This document shows, piece after piece, positions 51,852 to 61,339 of a stretch of DNA of 64,000 nt; the first letter of the stretch is position 1, and each line of letters opens with the position of its first letter. Source of the stretch: Streptomyces sp. TP-A0874 (lineage in GTDB: Bacteria > Actinomycetota > Actinomycetes > Streptomycetales > Streptomycetaceae); contig NZ_BBZK01000003.1 of assembly GCF_001748085.1 (NCBI RefSeq), forward strand, positions 930,001 through 994,000. The letters are read 5' to 3'. The position numbers and the translations under genes are program-made. Below the pieces are notes generated by a model. The model was given only the letters and a program-made list of their open reading frames with translations. It was not told the origin of the DNA and made no database searches.

Positions 51852-52661
51852 TCAGGCGGCGACGGCGGGGCGGGTTCCCTCCGTTCGCACCGCGGCCAGC
51901 CGGTCCCGGCGCTCTCGGCGGACCAGTACCACCCAGCCGATCGGTACCCCGGCGGCGAACAGCCACCACTGGACGGCGTAGGCCAGGTGTACGCCCACCC
52001 CGTCGTGGTCCGGTTCGGCGACCGTCTCCGGCTGCCCGTCGCCGGGCGCCGGAGCGGTCCCGGTCAGCTCGATGTAACCGCCGAGCACCTGCCGGCCCAG
52101 CCGCTCCGCCTGCTGGCCGCTGTTGATCAGCATGACCTGGCGGTCGGGGAGTCCCCGCCGGTCCTTGATGCCGCTGCCGCCGCTGGTCTCGTCGGCCTTC
52201 AGCCGGCCGGTGACGGTGACCTCGCCGGTCGGGGCGGCCGGCACCTCCGGGAAGGCCGTCAGGTCACCACCGGCCGGGATCCAGCCCCGGTTGACCAGGA
52301 CCACCCGGCCGTCGGTGAGCTCGAGCGGGGTCAGCACGTAGTAGCCGATGCTGCGGTCGTCGCTGCCGGTGCGCTGGCGGACCACCACCTCGTGCTGCGT
52401 GTCGTAGCGTCCGGTCGCCCGGACCGGACGCCACACCTGCGACCCGGGGACCTCGCGGTCCGGTGCGGCGAGTCGCTGCACCGGGACGGCGGGTGCCCGG
52501 AGGTTCTCCTCGATCAGCTGGTTCCGAGCGACCCGCTGCTCATGGCGGTGGAACTGCCAGAAGCCCAGCTCGACCATGACCGGGATGACGGCGAGCGCCA
52601 CGAGGGTGAGGATCACCCACTGCCGGGACAACAGGAAGCGGTACACCCCACGACGGTACAT
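51852..52661 (-). CDS. SURF1-family cytochrome oxidase assembly protein
   Basis: 269 aa with a membrane helix near each end (residues about 12-32 and 230-248) enclosing a periplasmic domain. Signature blocks are LGFWQFHRHEQR near the first helix, GYYVLTPLELTDGRVVLVNRGWIPAG, and HLAYAVQWWLFA before the second helix. SURF1 proteins help heme delivery to cytochrome c oxidase. It converges with no gene and lies 77 bp from the GH15 start. Confidence 0.9.
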   Translation of the reverse strand: MYRRGVYRFLLSRQWVILTLVALAVIPVMVELGFWQFHRHEQRVARNQLIEENLRAPAVPVQRLAAPDREVPGSQVWRPVRATGRYDTQHEVVVRQRTGSDDRSIGYYVLTPLELTDGRVVLVNRGWIPAGGDLTAFPEVPAAPTGEVTVTGRLKADETSGGSGIKDRRGLPDRQVMLINSGQQAERLGRQVLGGYIELTGTAPAPGDGQPETVAEPDHDGVGVHLAYAVQWWLFAAGVPIGWVVLVRRERRDRLAAVRTEGTRPAVAA

Positions 52662-52696
52662 CTCGGTCGCGACCTGCCGGGCGGGTGGGGCCCGGC

Positions 52697-52933
52697 TCAG
52701 ACGTGGTCGACGATGCCCGCCCGCCCCTCGGCGCGGGCGCAGTGCGCCCCGCAGTAGAAGTGGCCCGCCGCCTCCACCCCCTGGCCGATGATCCGGCACC
52801 GGCAGTGCTCGCAGACCGGCGCCATCCGGTGGATGGCGCACGAGAAGGAGTCGAAGACGTGCCGCGCGCCGTCCTGGGTCTCCACGTAGAACGCCATGCC
52901 GTAGTCGTTACCGCATACCTCGCATCGTGCCAT
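52697..52933 (-). CDS. small Cys-rich (zinc-ribbon-like) protein
   Basis: 78 aa from ATG 52933. Two CxxC pairs bracket the protein: CEVCGNDYGM at the start and CEHCRCRIIGQGV ... FYCGAHC near the end, with His residues between, so one or two zinc sites are likely. The start has no good ribosome site; ATG 52942 is an alternative. No function known. Confidence 0.7.
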   Translation of the reverse strand: MARCEVCGNDYGMAFYVETQDGARHVFDSFSCAIHRMAPVCEHCRCRIIGQGVEAAGHFYCGAHCARAEGRAGIVDHV

Positions 52934-53023
52934 GAGGCGCATGGTGCAGAGCGGGGCGGACCGGGGCAAGGACGGCGGCTGGCGGGTCGGCGACGCTCTA
53001 CCCGGCTGGCGGAGTCCCCGGGC

Positions 53024-54034
53024 TCACCGGTCCTGCTGCGGCACGACGTCCCGCAGCAGCTGGGTGAAGGCCGCCTCGTCGATGACAGGGGTCCCGAAGG
53101 TGCGCGCCTTGACCGCCTTGGAGGTGGCCGAGTCCGGATCGTTGGTGACCAGCAGGCTGGTCAGCCGGGACAGGCTGCCGGCGATGTGCAGCCCGGCCTC
53201 CGTGGCGCGGTCCTCCAGCAGCTCCCGATCGGTCGAGGTGTCGCCGGAGATGGCCACCCGCATGCCCTGGACCAGCGGCCCGCCGGGCTCGTAGCGGCCC
53301 GGGTTGGGGTACGGGCAGGCAGGACGCTTCCGGCTCGGGCGCCAGGTGTTCGGACGATGGGAGGCCTGGCGGCCGATGGAGCGGCCACCGCCGGCCGGAG
53401 CGCCGTCGGCCCACTCCGTCAGCGGCCGGCAGGCCAGCAGCGGCAGCCGCAGGCCCGCCTCGGCGGCGAGCCGGAGCGCCGGACGGAACGCCTCGGCCAG
53501 TACCCGGGCGTCGTCGAGCGCGTGGTGGGCCCGCTGCTGCACCACCCCGTAGTGCGCGGCCAGGGTCTCCAGTTTGTGGTTGGGCAGCGGGAGCGCCAGC
53601 TCCTTGGAGAGGGCGATGGTGCACAGCCGCTGGCGGACCGGCACGGTCAACCGGGCCCGGGCGTACTCCCGGGCCAGCATCGACCAGTCGAACATCGCGT
53701 TGTGGGCGACCAGGACCCGGTCGGCCAGCCGCTCCGACAGCTGTTCGGCGATCGCCGGGAAGAGCGGGGAGTCCCGGAGCATGTCACTGGTGAGGCCGTG
53801 GATCCAGACCGGTCCCGGATCCCGTTCGGGGTTGATCTGGGTGTACCAGTGGTCCTCCACCTCGCCCCGGGCGTCGAGCCGGTAGACCGCCGCCGAGACG
53901 ATCCGGTCGTCACGCGCCAGTCCGGTGGTCTCCACGTCGACGACCGCGTAGCCCTTCGGATACGTGGCGGGCCACGCGTCGGGGGGCGGGGACGGCTGCT
54001 CCTCGACGAGGGGGGCGGTGCGGTCTTCGAGCAT
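53024..54034 (-). CDS. DEDDh 3'-5' exonuclease with a BRCT-like C-terminus
   Basis: 336 aa. The exonuclease domain has the three DEDDh motifs: YAVVDVETTGL (Exo I, about residue 29), LVAHNAMFDWSML (Exo II, about 107) and AHHALDDARVLAEAF (Exo III His/Asp, about 168). The C-terminal ~80 residues (GMRVAISGDTSTDRELLEDRATEAGLHIAGSLSRLTSLLVTND) form a BRCT domain. It is related to DNA polymerase III epsilon and probably acts in DNA repair. Confidence 0.9.
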   Translation of the reverse strand: MLEDRTAPLVEEQPSPPPDAWPATYPKGYAVVDVETTGLARDDRIVSAAVYRLDARGEVEDHWYTQINPERDPGPVWIHGLTSDMLRDSPLFPAIAEQLSERLADRVLVAHNAMFDWSMLAREYARARLTVPVRQRLCTIALSKELALPLPNHKLETLAAHYGVVQQRAHHALDDARVLAEAFRPALRLAAEAGLRLPLLACRPLTEWADGAPAGGGRSIGRQASHRPNTWRPSRKRPACPYPNPGRYEPGGPLVQGMRVAISGDTSTDRELLEDRATEAGLHIAGSLSRLTSLLVTNDPDSATSKAVKARTFGTPVIDEAAFTQLLRDVVPQQDR

Positions 54035-54246
54035 GGATCACGAGAATACGTGGCCCGGCTGACGGTCCGCCGCCGCCCCTGCCGGGAGAGCGATTTGGGT
54101 GGTCTCCGGGGTGGCCGAACCCCGTCGGCCCGGCGATGGAGCACGGCTGTGGGGACGTCACCTCGCCTGCCCGGCACACCGGTTGGCCCGGGGATCCGGG
54201 AGCCCGCACCGCCGGGCCGGCGGAGGGCGGGCCCGGCGGAACGCCC

Positions 54247-54291
54247 GCGGCGGCCGGTGCCGGCTCCCCGGGAGCCCGCACCGGCCGCCGC
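54247..54291 (-). terminator. 21-bp-stem terminator after the first protease gene
   Basis: Arms 54247-54267 and 54271-54291 pair at 20 of 21 positions around 3 nt, just past the stop of the gene at 54311-55858. The rest of 54035-54310 shows no gene. Confidence 0.8.
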
Positions 54292-54310
54292 TGACGGCAC
54301 GGCTCTCAGA

Positions 54311-55858
54311 TCACCGCCGGACGGCGTCCAAGGCGTCCGCCATCCCGGCCCCGTAGAAGCCGTTGAGGTTCCGGCCGCCCTGGCAGACCGCGTCGATCTT
54401 CCCGTCGCCGTCGATGTCGTACGGGTCGGTGCAGGGCATCGGGTCGGCCCCGAACTTCAGCAGCGCCTTGACAAGGGCCGGCGGAGCCTTCGGGTGGGTG
54501 CTCTTGATGAGCGCGGCGACCCCGGCGACGTGCGGGGAGGCCATCGAGGTGCCGGCCATGTAGCCGTACTCGCCGCCAGGGAGGGTGCCCAGGATCAGAC
54601 CGCTGGTGGCGGGCTCCTCCGGAGGCTGGAAGGAGGTGCTGTCACCACCGGGCGCGGCGATGTCGATGACACCGCGACCGTAGTTCGAGAACGAGGACTT
54701 CAGCCCCTTGGCGCCGGTGGCGGCCACGGTGACGACACCCGGCAGCTGGGTCGGGATGTCCGGGCACACCGACGGGTCGATGTCGCGCCCGCCGGGCACC
54801 CCGTCGTTCGGGCTGGACTCGTCGAGGATCGAGTCGGAGGCGAGGTCGAAGTTGGAGTTGCCGGCCGCGGCGACGTTCACCACGCCCTTGCGCTCGGCGT
54901 AGCGGGTGGCCCGGAAGACGGCGTCCCGGAGCGCCTTCTGGTCCGGGTCGTCCGTGCAGTTGAACATCCACGGGTCGACGTAGTAGCTGTTGTTGGTCAC
55001 GTCCACGCCGTGCTCGGCCGCCCAGACGAAGCCGCAGACCACCGCCTCGGTGTAGAAGTAGCCGTCCTCGGTCGAGACCTTGATGCCGGAGACCTTCACC
55101 CCGGGGGCGACCCCGGTCATTCCGACGCCGTTCTTCGCCGCGGCGATCTCGCCCGCCACATGCGTGCCGTGCGGGCTTTCCTGCTCGTTCGGCCGCCAGG
55201 CGCCGTCGGTGGTGTCCGGGGTTCCGGCGACGCAGTTGACCGACGCCCGGCGGTCGAAGTTGGGGGCGAGGTCGGGGTGGGTGTCGTCGACGCCGGTGTC
55301 GATGACGCCGACGGTCACCTTCGAGCTGCCGAGCGACTTCTCGTGCGCCTTGTCCGCCTTGATGGCGGGCAGGTCCCACTGCAGCGGCTGGAGCGGGTCC
55401 TCGCCGGCCTTCGCCCGCCGCGACGCCTCCTTCACCTCCGCCTCGGTCAGCTGCTGGGGAGCTCCGACGTCGGTGGTGCTCTGGGCCGACAGCGGAGCGT
55501 TGCGGGTGGCGCCGGCCGACTGGACCCCTCTGACCGAGCGGATCGTCTTGGCGAAGTCGGGATTCGCCGAGTGCACGACGATCACGCCGATCGTGTCGTA
55601 GGAGTGGACGACCTCACCGCCGGCCTTGGCGATGGCCTTCTGGGCGTAACGCGCGGCCACCTTGCCGGGCAGGACGTTGACCACGTAGCTCAGCGACTCG
55701 CCGTCGTAGGCGGTCGCCGGCGCGGTGCTGCCCTGCGCACCGGCGGTGCCCGTGGGCGCCGCGGTGGCCGCGCTCGGCAGGAAGGCCAGGGCGGTGGCCA
55801 GGGCCGTGCCCACGGGTATGGCGACTGCGCGACGGGAGTGGGCGAGGCGCGACGTCAT
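54311..55858 (-). CDS. secreted subtilisin-family (S8) serine protease A
   Basis: 515 aa. The signal peptide ends ATAA (about residue 34), followed by an I9-like propeptide to about 160. The catalytic triad is Asp187 (VIDTGVDDTHPDL), His230 (PHGTHVAGEIA) and Ser438 (GTSMASPHVAG), with the oxyanion Asn in AAGNSNFDL. The C-terminus carries a Cys-flanked Ca-loop-like motif (CTDPYDIDGDGKIDAVC, about 476-492). A GGAG site precedes ATG 55858. Tandem with a close paralogue. Confidence 0.92.
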   Translation of the reverse strand: MTSRLAHSRRAVAIPVGTALATALAFLPSAATAAPTGTAGAQGSTAPATAYDGESLSYVVNVLPGKVAARYAQKAIAKAGGEVVHSYDTIGVIVVHSANPDFAKTIRSVRGVQSAGATRNAPLSAQSTTDVGAPQQLTEAEVKEASRRAKAGEDPLQPLQWDLPAIKADKAHEKSLGSSKVTVGVIDTGVDDTHPDLAPNFDRRASVNCVAGTPDTTDGAWRPNEQESPHGTHVAGEIAAAKNGVGMTGVAPGVKVSGIKVSTEDGYFYTEAVVCGFVWAAEHGVDVTNNSYYVDPWMFNCTDDPDQKALRDAVFRATRYAERKGVVNVAAAGNSNFDLASDSILDESSPNDGVPGGRDIDPSVCPDIPTQLPGVVTVAATGAKGLKSSFSNYGRGVIDIAAPGGDSTSFQPPEEPATSGLILGTLPGGEYGYMAGTSMASPHVAGVAALIKSTHPKAPPALVKALLKFGADPMPCTDPYDIDGDGKIDAVCQGGRNLNGFYGAGMADALDAVRR

Positions 55859-55899
55859 GGGTTTCTCCAGTTCTTCGGGTGGGAGGTGGGAAGCCGCGG

Positions 55900-55928
55900 G
55901 GGACGGGGACCGGCCGGCCGCCCGTCCC
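55900..55928 (-). terminator. hairpin between the two protease genes
   Basis: GGGACGGG (55900-55907) pairs with CCCGTCCC (55921-55928) around 13 nt, 15 bp after the stop of the upstream protease gene. Confidence 0.45.
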
Positions 55929-55943
55929 GCGCGCGTCGGGGCG

Positions 55944-57470
55944 TCAGCCGCGGACGGCGTCCAGGGCGTCGACGATGCCGAAGCCGTAGAAGCTGTTGAC
56001 GTGCTGGGTGCCGGTGCACTCGGCGTCGACCTCACCGTCGCCGTCCGGGTCGTACGGCTCGTCAGGGCAGCCCGGGTTGTGGGCCTGTGCCCTGAGGAGC
56101 CAGCGCACCTCCTGCGGGCTCGCGTCCGGCCGTACGCTCCTGATCAGGGCGGCGACCCCGGCCACGTGCGGTGCGGCCATCGAGGTGCCCTGCAGGTAGG
56201 CGTAGTCACCGCCGGGCATCGTGGAGAGGATCCGGCCGTCCTTCGCAGGCAGCTCGGGAACCTGGCGGGAGTCCCCGCCCGGAGCGGCGACGTCGATCTG
56301 GTTCCGGCCGTAGTTGGAGTAGTAGGACTTGAGCGAGTGCACACCGGTGGCGGCGACGGTGACCGAGCCGGGCAGCAGCGCCGGGACGTTCGGGCAGGCT
56401 GTCGGGGCCACGGTGCGTTCGACCGGGGTGGAGTCGTTGGGGCTGCCGGCGTCGACGATCGAGTCGGAGGCGAGGTCGAAGTTGGAGTTGCCGGCCGAGG
56501 AGACGTTCAGCGTGCCCTTGCTCTCGGCGTACTCCGCGGCCCGGGCGACGGCGTCCCGGATCGCCTTCTGGTCCGGGTGGTCCCCGCAGTTGAACATCCA
56601 CGGGTCGACGTAGTAGCTGTTGTTCGTTACCTGGACCCCGTGGTCCGCGGCGAAGACGAAGGCGCAGACGACGGCCTCGGCGTAGAAGAGGCTGGAGTCC
56701 GGCTCGGCCACCTTGATGGACGCGACCTTCACGCCCGGCGCGACACCGGCCACGCCCACCCCGTTGCGGGCGGCGGCGATCTCTCCGGCGACATGCGTCC
56801 CGTGGTAGTCCTGCGGGGTGTACGGGCGCCAGGCGCCCTTACCTGTGTCGGCCACCCCGCCCACGCAGTTGGCCGACTGCTTCTTCGAGAAGTTCGGGGC
56901 GAGGTCGGGGTGGGTGTCGTCGACGCCGGTGTCGATGACCGCGACGGTCACCTTCCGGCTGCCCGGGTTGACCTTCGCTGCCCGGTCCGCCCTGATCGCC
57001 GCGATGTCCCACTGCAGCGACTCCAGGGGTTCCTCGCCCCTGGCCTCGGCGGCGGCGCGCAGCGGGGCGGCGGGCTCCGCGAGCCGCTCCGGCTCGCCGA
57101 CCTCCGTCGTGGCCAGCGGGGTCAGCGGGGCGGTTCGGGTGGCGCCGGCCGACTGCACCCCCTCGGTGCCGCGGAGGATCCGGCCGAAGTCGGGATCGGC
57201 CGAGCGGGCGACGATGACGCCGATCTTCTTGTGGACCGTGACGACCGAACCGCCCGCACGGACGACCGCCTTCCTGACCTGGCCGACGGCGCCGCGGTCG
57301 GTGGTGTTGACCACGTACGACAGCACTGGGCCGTCCTGCCCGGCCGCCGTCACCGCCGGAGCCTGCGGGGCGGCCGAGGCGGCGCCGGGCAGGAAGGCGA
57401 GGGACGCGGTGAGCGCGAGCCCGACCGATACGCCGAGCGCGCGCCTGGGTCTGGACCGGAGATGAGCCAT
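55944..57470 (-). CDS. secreted subtilisin-family (S8) serine protease B
   Basis: 508 aa. Signal peptide (hydrophobic core ALGVSVGLALTASLAFL, cleavage about residue 34), propeptide to about 155, and triad Asp180, His223 and Ser430 in the same motifs as protease A. It aligns with protease A throughout, including the C-terminal Cys-flanked acidic loop (CPDEPYDPDGDGEVDAEC). A clear GGAG site precedes ATG 57470. The pair looks like a tandem duplication. Confidence 0.92.
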   Translation of the reverse strand: MAHLRSRPRRALGVSVGLALTASLAFLPGAASAAPQAPAVTAAGQDGPVLSYVVNTTDRGAVGQVRKAVVRAGGSVVTVHKKIGVIVARSADPDFGRILRGTEGVQSAGATRTAPLTPLATTEVGEPERLAEPAAPLRAAAEARGEEPLESLQWDIAAIRADRAAKVNPGSRKVTVAVIDTGVDDTHPDLAPNFSKKQSANCVGGVADTGKGAWRPYTPQDYHGTHVAGEIAAARNGVGVAGVAPGVKVASIKVAEPDSSLFYAEAVVCAFVFAADHGVQVTNNSYYVDPWMFNCGDHPDQKAIRDAVARAAEYAESKGTLNVSSAGNSNFDLASDSIVDAGSPNDSTPVERTVAPTACPNVPALLPGSVTVAATGVHSLKSYYSNYGRNQIDVAAPGGDSRQVPELPAKDGRILSTMPGGDYAYLQGTSMAAPHVAGVAALIRSVRPDASPQEVRWLLRAQAHNPGCPDEPYDPDGDGEVDAECTGTQHVNSFYGFGIVDALDAVRG

Positions 57471-57846
57471 GGGTCTCCACATCATCTGCAGGACCGTCCG
57501 ATCGCGGAATGCGCGGACAGGTACATGACGACGGAAACTAGCGCCGAACAGTAGATCTGATCAATGTATCCGGACAGAAAGTCGGGATTACGATTCAGCT
57601 TGGCCCGGTTGGCCGAAGATGACAGTGCTTCAGCATGTTTTCCCGGAGTTGTCCATCTCGGATCCGGGGTATCGAGAGCGGAATCAAGCCCCATTGGGCG
57701 TAACCGCCATTCGCTGTGAAACTCCCGGGAACTTGCCCCTGTTGGGCGGGCGGTGCTGAGGCTTAACATGCCGCATCCGGTGTCGGCGTGATCAACCTCA
57801 CTCCAACGCCTCGTCATCCCAGCAGCCGCACACCACTGGAGACGCT
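57471..57846. promoter_or_regulatory. divergent control region of protease B and the acetate-symporter operon
   Basis: 375 bp with lower G+C in its left half (57530-57620) and no gene. TTAACA at about 57763 is a possible -10 for the rightward operon. I cannot pair it with a convincing -35 box. Confidence 0.4.
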
Positions 57847-58224
57847 GTGGCATCCGCATCACCCCCACCCCAGGACTCACCGGACCGGGCGCCGGAGTCG
57901 CCCTCGGAAGCGCCCTCCGGTGCCGACTACCGGGAGGTGCAGGGGAGCACGGAATTCGCGGAGCTGCGCCGGGCGCACCGCTCCTTCGCGTTCCCGCTCA
58001 CCGTCGCCTTCATCGCCTGGTACCTGCTCTACGTACTGCTGTCGAGCTACGCCGGTGACTTCATGAAGATCAAGGTCGCGGGCAATCTGAACATGGCGTT
58101 CGTCCTCGGCCTGGCGCAGTTCGTCACCACGTTCCTCATCGCCTGGTGGTACTCGCGGCACGCCGAGGCGGAGCTCGACCCCAGGGCCGAGGCCATCAAG
58201 ACCCGACTGGAGAGCGGCGCATGA
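57847..58224 (+). CDS. DUF485 membrane protein
   Basis: 125 aa from GTG 57847 (TGGAG site). The first ~35 residues are Pro/Ser-rich. Two membrane helices with FPLTVAFIAWYLLYVLLSSYAGDFM and VLGLAQFVTTFLIAWWYSRHA are the DUF485 signature. DUF485 proteins are encoded with acetate/solute:cation symporters, and here the two genes overlap by 4 bp. Confidence 0.9.
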   Translation: MASASPPPQDSPDRAPESPSEAPSGADYREVQGSTEFAELRRAHRSFAFPLTVAFIAWYLLYVLLSSYAGDFMKIKVAGNLNMAFVLGLAQFVTTFLIAWWYSRHAEAELDPRAEAIKTRLESGA

Positions 58225-59858
58225 TGCACCTTTCCCTCGCAGCGACGAGCACCCTGGCCGTGGAGGGGGTGGACGAGCACCGGCCGCTGATCATCTCGCT
58301 CTTCACGGTGTTCGTGCTCATCACCCTCGGCATCACGGTCTGGGCCGGCCGGCAGACGAAGGACGCCACCGACTTCTACGCCGGCGGGCGCGCCTTCACC
58401 GGCTTCCAGAACGGTCTGGCGATCTCCGGCGACTACATGTCCGCCGCTTCCTTCCTCGGCATCGCCGGCGCCATCGCCCTCTTCGGCTACGACGGGTTCC
58501 TCTACTCGATCGGCTTCCTCGTCGCCTGGCTGGTGGCGCTGCTGCTGGTCGCCGAACCGCTGCGCAACTCGGGCCGCTACACCATGGGCGATGTGCTCGC
58601 CTACCGGATGCGCCAGCGCCCCGTGCGGACCGCGGCCGGCCTGTCCACGATCGTGGTCTCGATCTTCTACCTGCTGGCCCAGATGGCCGGCGCCGGTGCG
58701 CTGGTGGCCCTGCTGCTGGGAATCACCAGCGAGGCCGGGAAGATCCTCATCGTGGTGCTGGTGGGCATCGTGATGATCCTCTACGTCGCCATCGGCGGTA
58801 TGAAGGGGACGACCTGGGTGCAGATGGTCAAGGCCGTGCTGCTGATGGCAGGCACGCTCCTGATCACCCTCCTGGTGATGTTCAAGTTCAACTGGAACAT
58901 CTCCCGCCTGCTGGGCGAGGCCGCCGAGACCAGCGGGAACGGAGCGGCGTTCCTCCAGCCGGGGCTGAAGTACGGGGTCGACGCTATCTCGAAGATCGAC
59001 TTCATCTCGCTGGGCATCGCACTGGTGCTCGGCACCGCGGGCCTGCCGCACATCCTCATCCGCTTCTACACCGTGCCCACCGCGAAGGTCGCCCGGAAAT
59101 CCGTCAACTGGGCGATCGGCATCATCGGCGTCTTCTACCTGATGACCATCGCCCTGGGCTTCGGCGCCGCCGCCCTGCTCTCCCCGGAGGAGATCAAGTC
59201 CTCCAACGCGGCCGGCAACACCGCGGCCCCCCAGCTGGCCCAGGAGATCGGCGGCGGCGCGGGTTCGACCGGCGGCGCCATCCTGCTCGCCACCATCTCG
59301 GCAGTGGCCTTCGCGACCATCCTCGCGGTGGTCGCCGGGCTCACCCTCGCCTCGTCGTCCTCCTTCGCCCACGACCTGTACGCCAACGTCATCCGCAAGG
59401 GGAAGGCGACCGAACAGGAGGAGGTGCGGGCGGCGCGCTGGGCCACCGTCGGCATCGGTGCGGCCGCCGTCGTCCTGGGGGTCTTCGCCCGAGAACTCAA
59501 CGTCGCCGGACTGGTCGCGCTGGCCTTCGCGGTGGCGGCCTCGGCCAACCTGCCCACTCTGCTCTACAGCCTGTTCTGGAAGAGGTTCACCACCACCGGA
59601 GCGCTCTGGTCCATCTACGGTGGACTGGGGGCCTCGGTGCTGCTGGTGCTGTTCTCACCGGTGGTCTCGGGCAAGGAGAGCTCGATGTTCCCCGGCGTGG
59701 ACTTCCACTGGTTCCCGCTGGAGAACCCGGGCCTGATCTCCATCCCGCTGGGCTTCCTGCTCGGCTGGATCGGCACCCTGCTGTCCAAGGAGACCGCAGA
59801 CCGGGACAAGTACGCGGAGCTGGAGGTCCGCTCGCTCACCGGCAGCGGCTCCCACTGA
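58221..59858 (+). CDS. cation/acetate-type solute:sodium symporter
   Basis: 545 aa with 13 predicted helices, sodium:solute symporter family. Conserved blocks are DFYAGGRAFTGFQNGLAISGDYMSAASFLG (helices 1-2) and GTAGLPHILIRFYTVPT (helix 7-8 loop). The ActP-type monocarboxylate transporters of this family import acetate and other short acids. Coupled to the DUF485 gene by an ATGA overlap. After the stop, 59877-59952 contains nested inverted repeats that may act as a terminator. Confidence 0.9.
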   Translation: MMHLSLAATSTLAVEGVDEHRPLIISLFTVFVLITLGITVWAGRQTKDATDFYAGGRAFTGFQNGLAISGDYMSAASFLGIAGAIALFGYDGFLYSIGFLVAWLVALLLVAEPLRNSGRYTMGDVLAYRMRQRPVRTAAGLSTIVVSIFYLLAQMAGAGALVALLLGITSEAGKILIVVLVGIVMILYVAIGGMKGTTWVQMVKAVLLMAGTLLITLLVMFKFNWNISRLLGEAAETSGNGAAFLQPGLKYGVDAISKIDFISLGIALVLGTAGLPHILIRFYTVPTAKVARKSVNWAIGIIGVFYLMTIALGFGAAALLSPEEIKSSNAAGNTAAPQLAQEIGGGAGSTGGAILLATISAVAFATILAVVAGLTLASSSSFAHDLYANVIRKGKATEQEEVRAARWATVGIGAAAVVLGVFARELNVAGLVALAFAVAASANLPTLLYSLFWKRFTTTGALWSIYGGLGASVLLVLFSPVVSGKESSMFPGVDFHWFPLENPGLISIPLGFLLGWIGTLLSKETADRDKYAELEVRSLTGSGSH

Positions 59859-60130
59859 AGCGGAGACGGCTTCCCCGGCCGCCCGGCCGTACGGCGAAGG
59901 ACGCTCCCCGGCGGAGGTCGGGGACGTCCGGAGCCGTACCCCGGGCGGCCCGGCCGTTCCAGGGCCGGCTCCTCGCAGTCGGGCCCGCCGCCGGTCCTCC
60001 GGGAAGCCGGCGAACCACTGAGCCCCGAGCGGTCGCGTACGCTGCACAGAGTGGAGCCTCGCCTTCCGGAGGCGAGGCCGCAGGTCGCAGCCGACACAGC
60101 CCGCAGGAAACCGTGGAAGGGGCCGCAACC

Positions 60131-61120
60131 GTGCTCATTGACACCTATGGTCGAGTCGCCACCGACCTGCGGGTCTCGCTCACCGACCGATGCAACCTCC
60201 GCTGCACCTACTGCATGCCGGAGGAAGGCCTCCAGTGGCTGGCCAAGCCCGACCTCCTCACCGACGAGGAGATCGTCCGGCTGATCGACATCGCCGTCAC
60301 CCGGCTCGGCGTCACCGAGGTCCGCTTCACCGGCGGCGAGCCCCTGCTCCGGCCCGGCCTGGTCGGCATAGTCGAGCGCTGCGCCGCGCTGGAGCCCCGC
60401 CCCAAGATGTCACTGACCTCCAACGGCATCGGCCTGGAACGCACCGCCGAGGCGCTCCGCGAGGCGGGTCTCGACCGGGTGAACGTCTCCCTCGACACCC
60501 TGCGGCCCGACGTCTTCCGGGAGATGACCCGGCGCAACCGCCACTCGGACGTCCTCCGGGGGCTGGCCGCGGCGCACGCCGCCGGACTCGCCCCGGTCAA
60601 GGTCAACGCCGTGCTGATGCCGGGCCTCAACGACGATGAGGCCCCCGAGCTGCTGGCCTGGGCCGTCTCCCGCGGATACGAGCTGCGCTTCATCGAACAG
60701 ATGCCGCTCGACGCCCAGCACGGTTGGAAGCGGGAGGGGATGATCACTGCGGCGGACATCCTGCGGAGCCTGCGCGACCGCTTCGAACTCACCCCCGAAG
60801 GGGAGGGGGAGCGGGGTTCGGCGCCGGCCGAGCGCTGGTTGGTGGACGGCGGTCCGGCGCGCGTGGGGGTGATCGCCTCGGTCAGCCGCCCGTTCTGCGG
60901 AGCCTGCGACCGCACCCGGCTCACCGCCGACGGGCAGGTGCGCAACTGCCTGTTCGCGCGGGAGGAGACCGATCTGCGCACCGCCCTGCGCTCCGCGGCT
61001 CCGGACGAGGAGATCGCGCGGCTGTGGCAGGAGGCGATGTGGGGCAAGAAGGCGGGCTCGGGGCTCGACGACCCGTCGTTCCTCCAACCGGACCGGCCGA
61101 TGTCAGCGATCGGCGGCTGA
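60131..61120 (+). CDS. moaA: GTP 3',8-cyclase (molybdenum cofactor biosynthesis)
   Basis: 329 aa from GTG 60131, the usual MoaA length (GTG 60113 would add 6 residues). The N-terminal radical-SAM cluster is CNLRCTYC (about residue 18) and the C-terminal second cluster is CGACDRTRLTADGQVRNC (about 262-279). RFTGGEPLLRPG and VNVSLDTL are also present. The terminal Gly-Gly (SAIGG), essential in MoaA, is intact. It makes the first pterin intermediate of the cofactor. It overlaps the opposite-strand gene 61103-61339 by 18 bp. Confidence 0.95.
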   Translation: MLIDTYGRVATDLRVSLTDRCNLRCTYCMPEEGLQWLAKPDLLTDEEIVRLIDIAVTRLGVTEVRFTGGEPLLRPGLVGIVERCAALEPRPKMSLTSNGIGLERTAEALREAGLDRVNVSLDTLRPDVFREMTRRNRHSDVLRGLAAAHAAGLAPVKVNAVLMPGLNDDEAPELLAWAVSRGYELRFIEQMPLDAQHGWKREGMITAADILRSLRDRFELTPEGEGERGSAPAERWLVDGGPARVGVIASVSRPFCGACDRTRLTADGQVRNCLFAREETDLRTALRSAAPDEEIARLWQEAMWGKKAGSGLDDPSFLQPDRPMSAIGG

Positions 61121-61339
61121 CCACTCCTCGAAGGCGACGGTCTCCTTGAGGAAGCCCCGGACCCCGAGGAACTGCGCCAGGTTCTCACGGTGCTCGTCGC
61201 AGGCCAGCCACGTCTTGCGGCGCTCCGGCGAGTGCAGTTTCGGGTTGTTCCAGGCCAGCACCCAGACGGCGGCGGCCCGGCAGCCCTTGGCGGAGCAGAT
61301 GGGGGAGGGGGGACCGGCTTCGGTTTCGAGGAGGTTCAC
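61103..61339 (-). CDS. small Cys-rich protein, possible zinc-ribbon
   Basis: 78 aa from GTG 61339. CSAKGC and CDEH suggest a CxxxxC...CxxH metal site, and Trp-rich WVLAWNNPKLHSPERRKTWLACDEHR is well conserved in streptomycetes in my memory. TAGCCT lies 6 bp before the GTG with no ribosome site, so the transcript is probably leaderless. The frame is open further upstream to 61597, but that extension is Pro-rich and unconvincing. Function unknown. Confidence 0.7.
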   Translation of the reverse strand: MNLLETEAGPPSPICSAKGCRAAAVWVLAWNNPKLHSPERRKTWLACDEHRENLAQFLGVRGFLKETVAFEEWSAADR

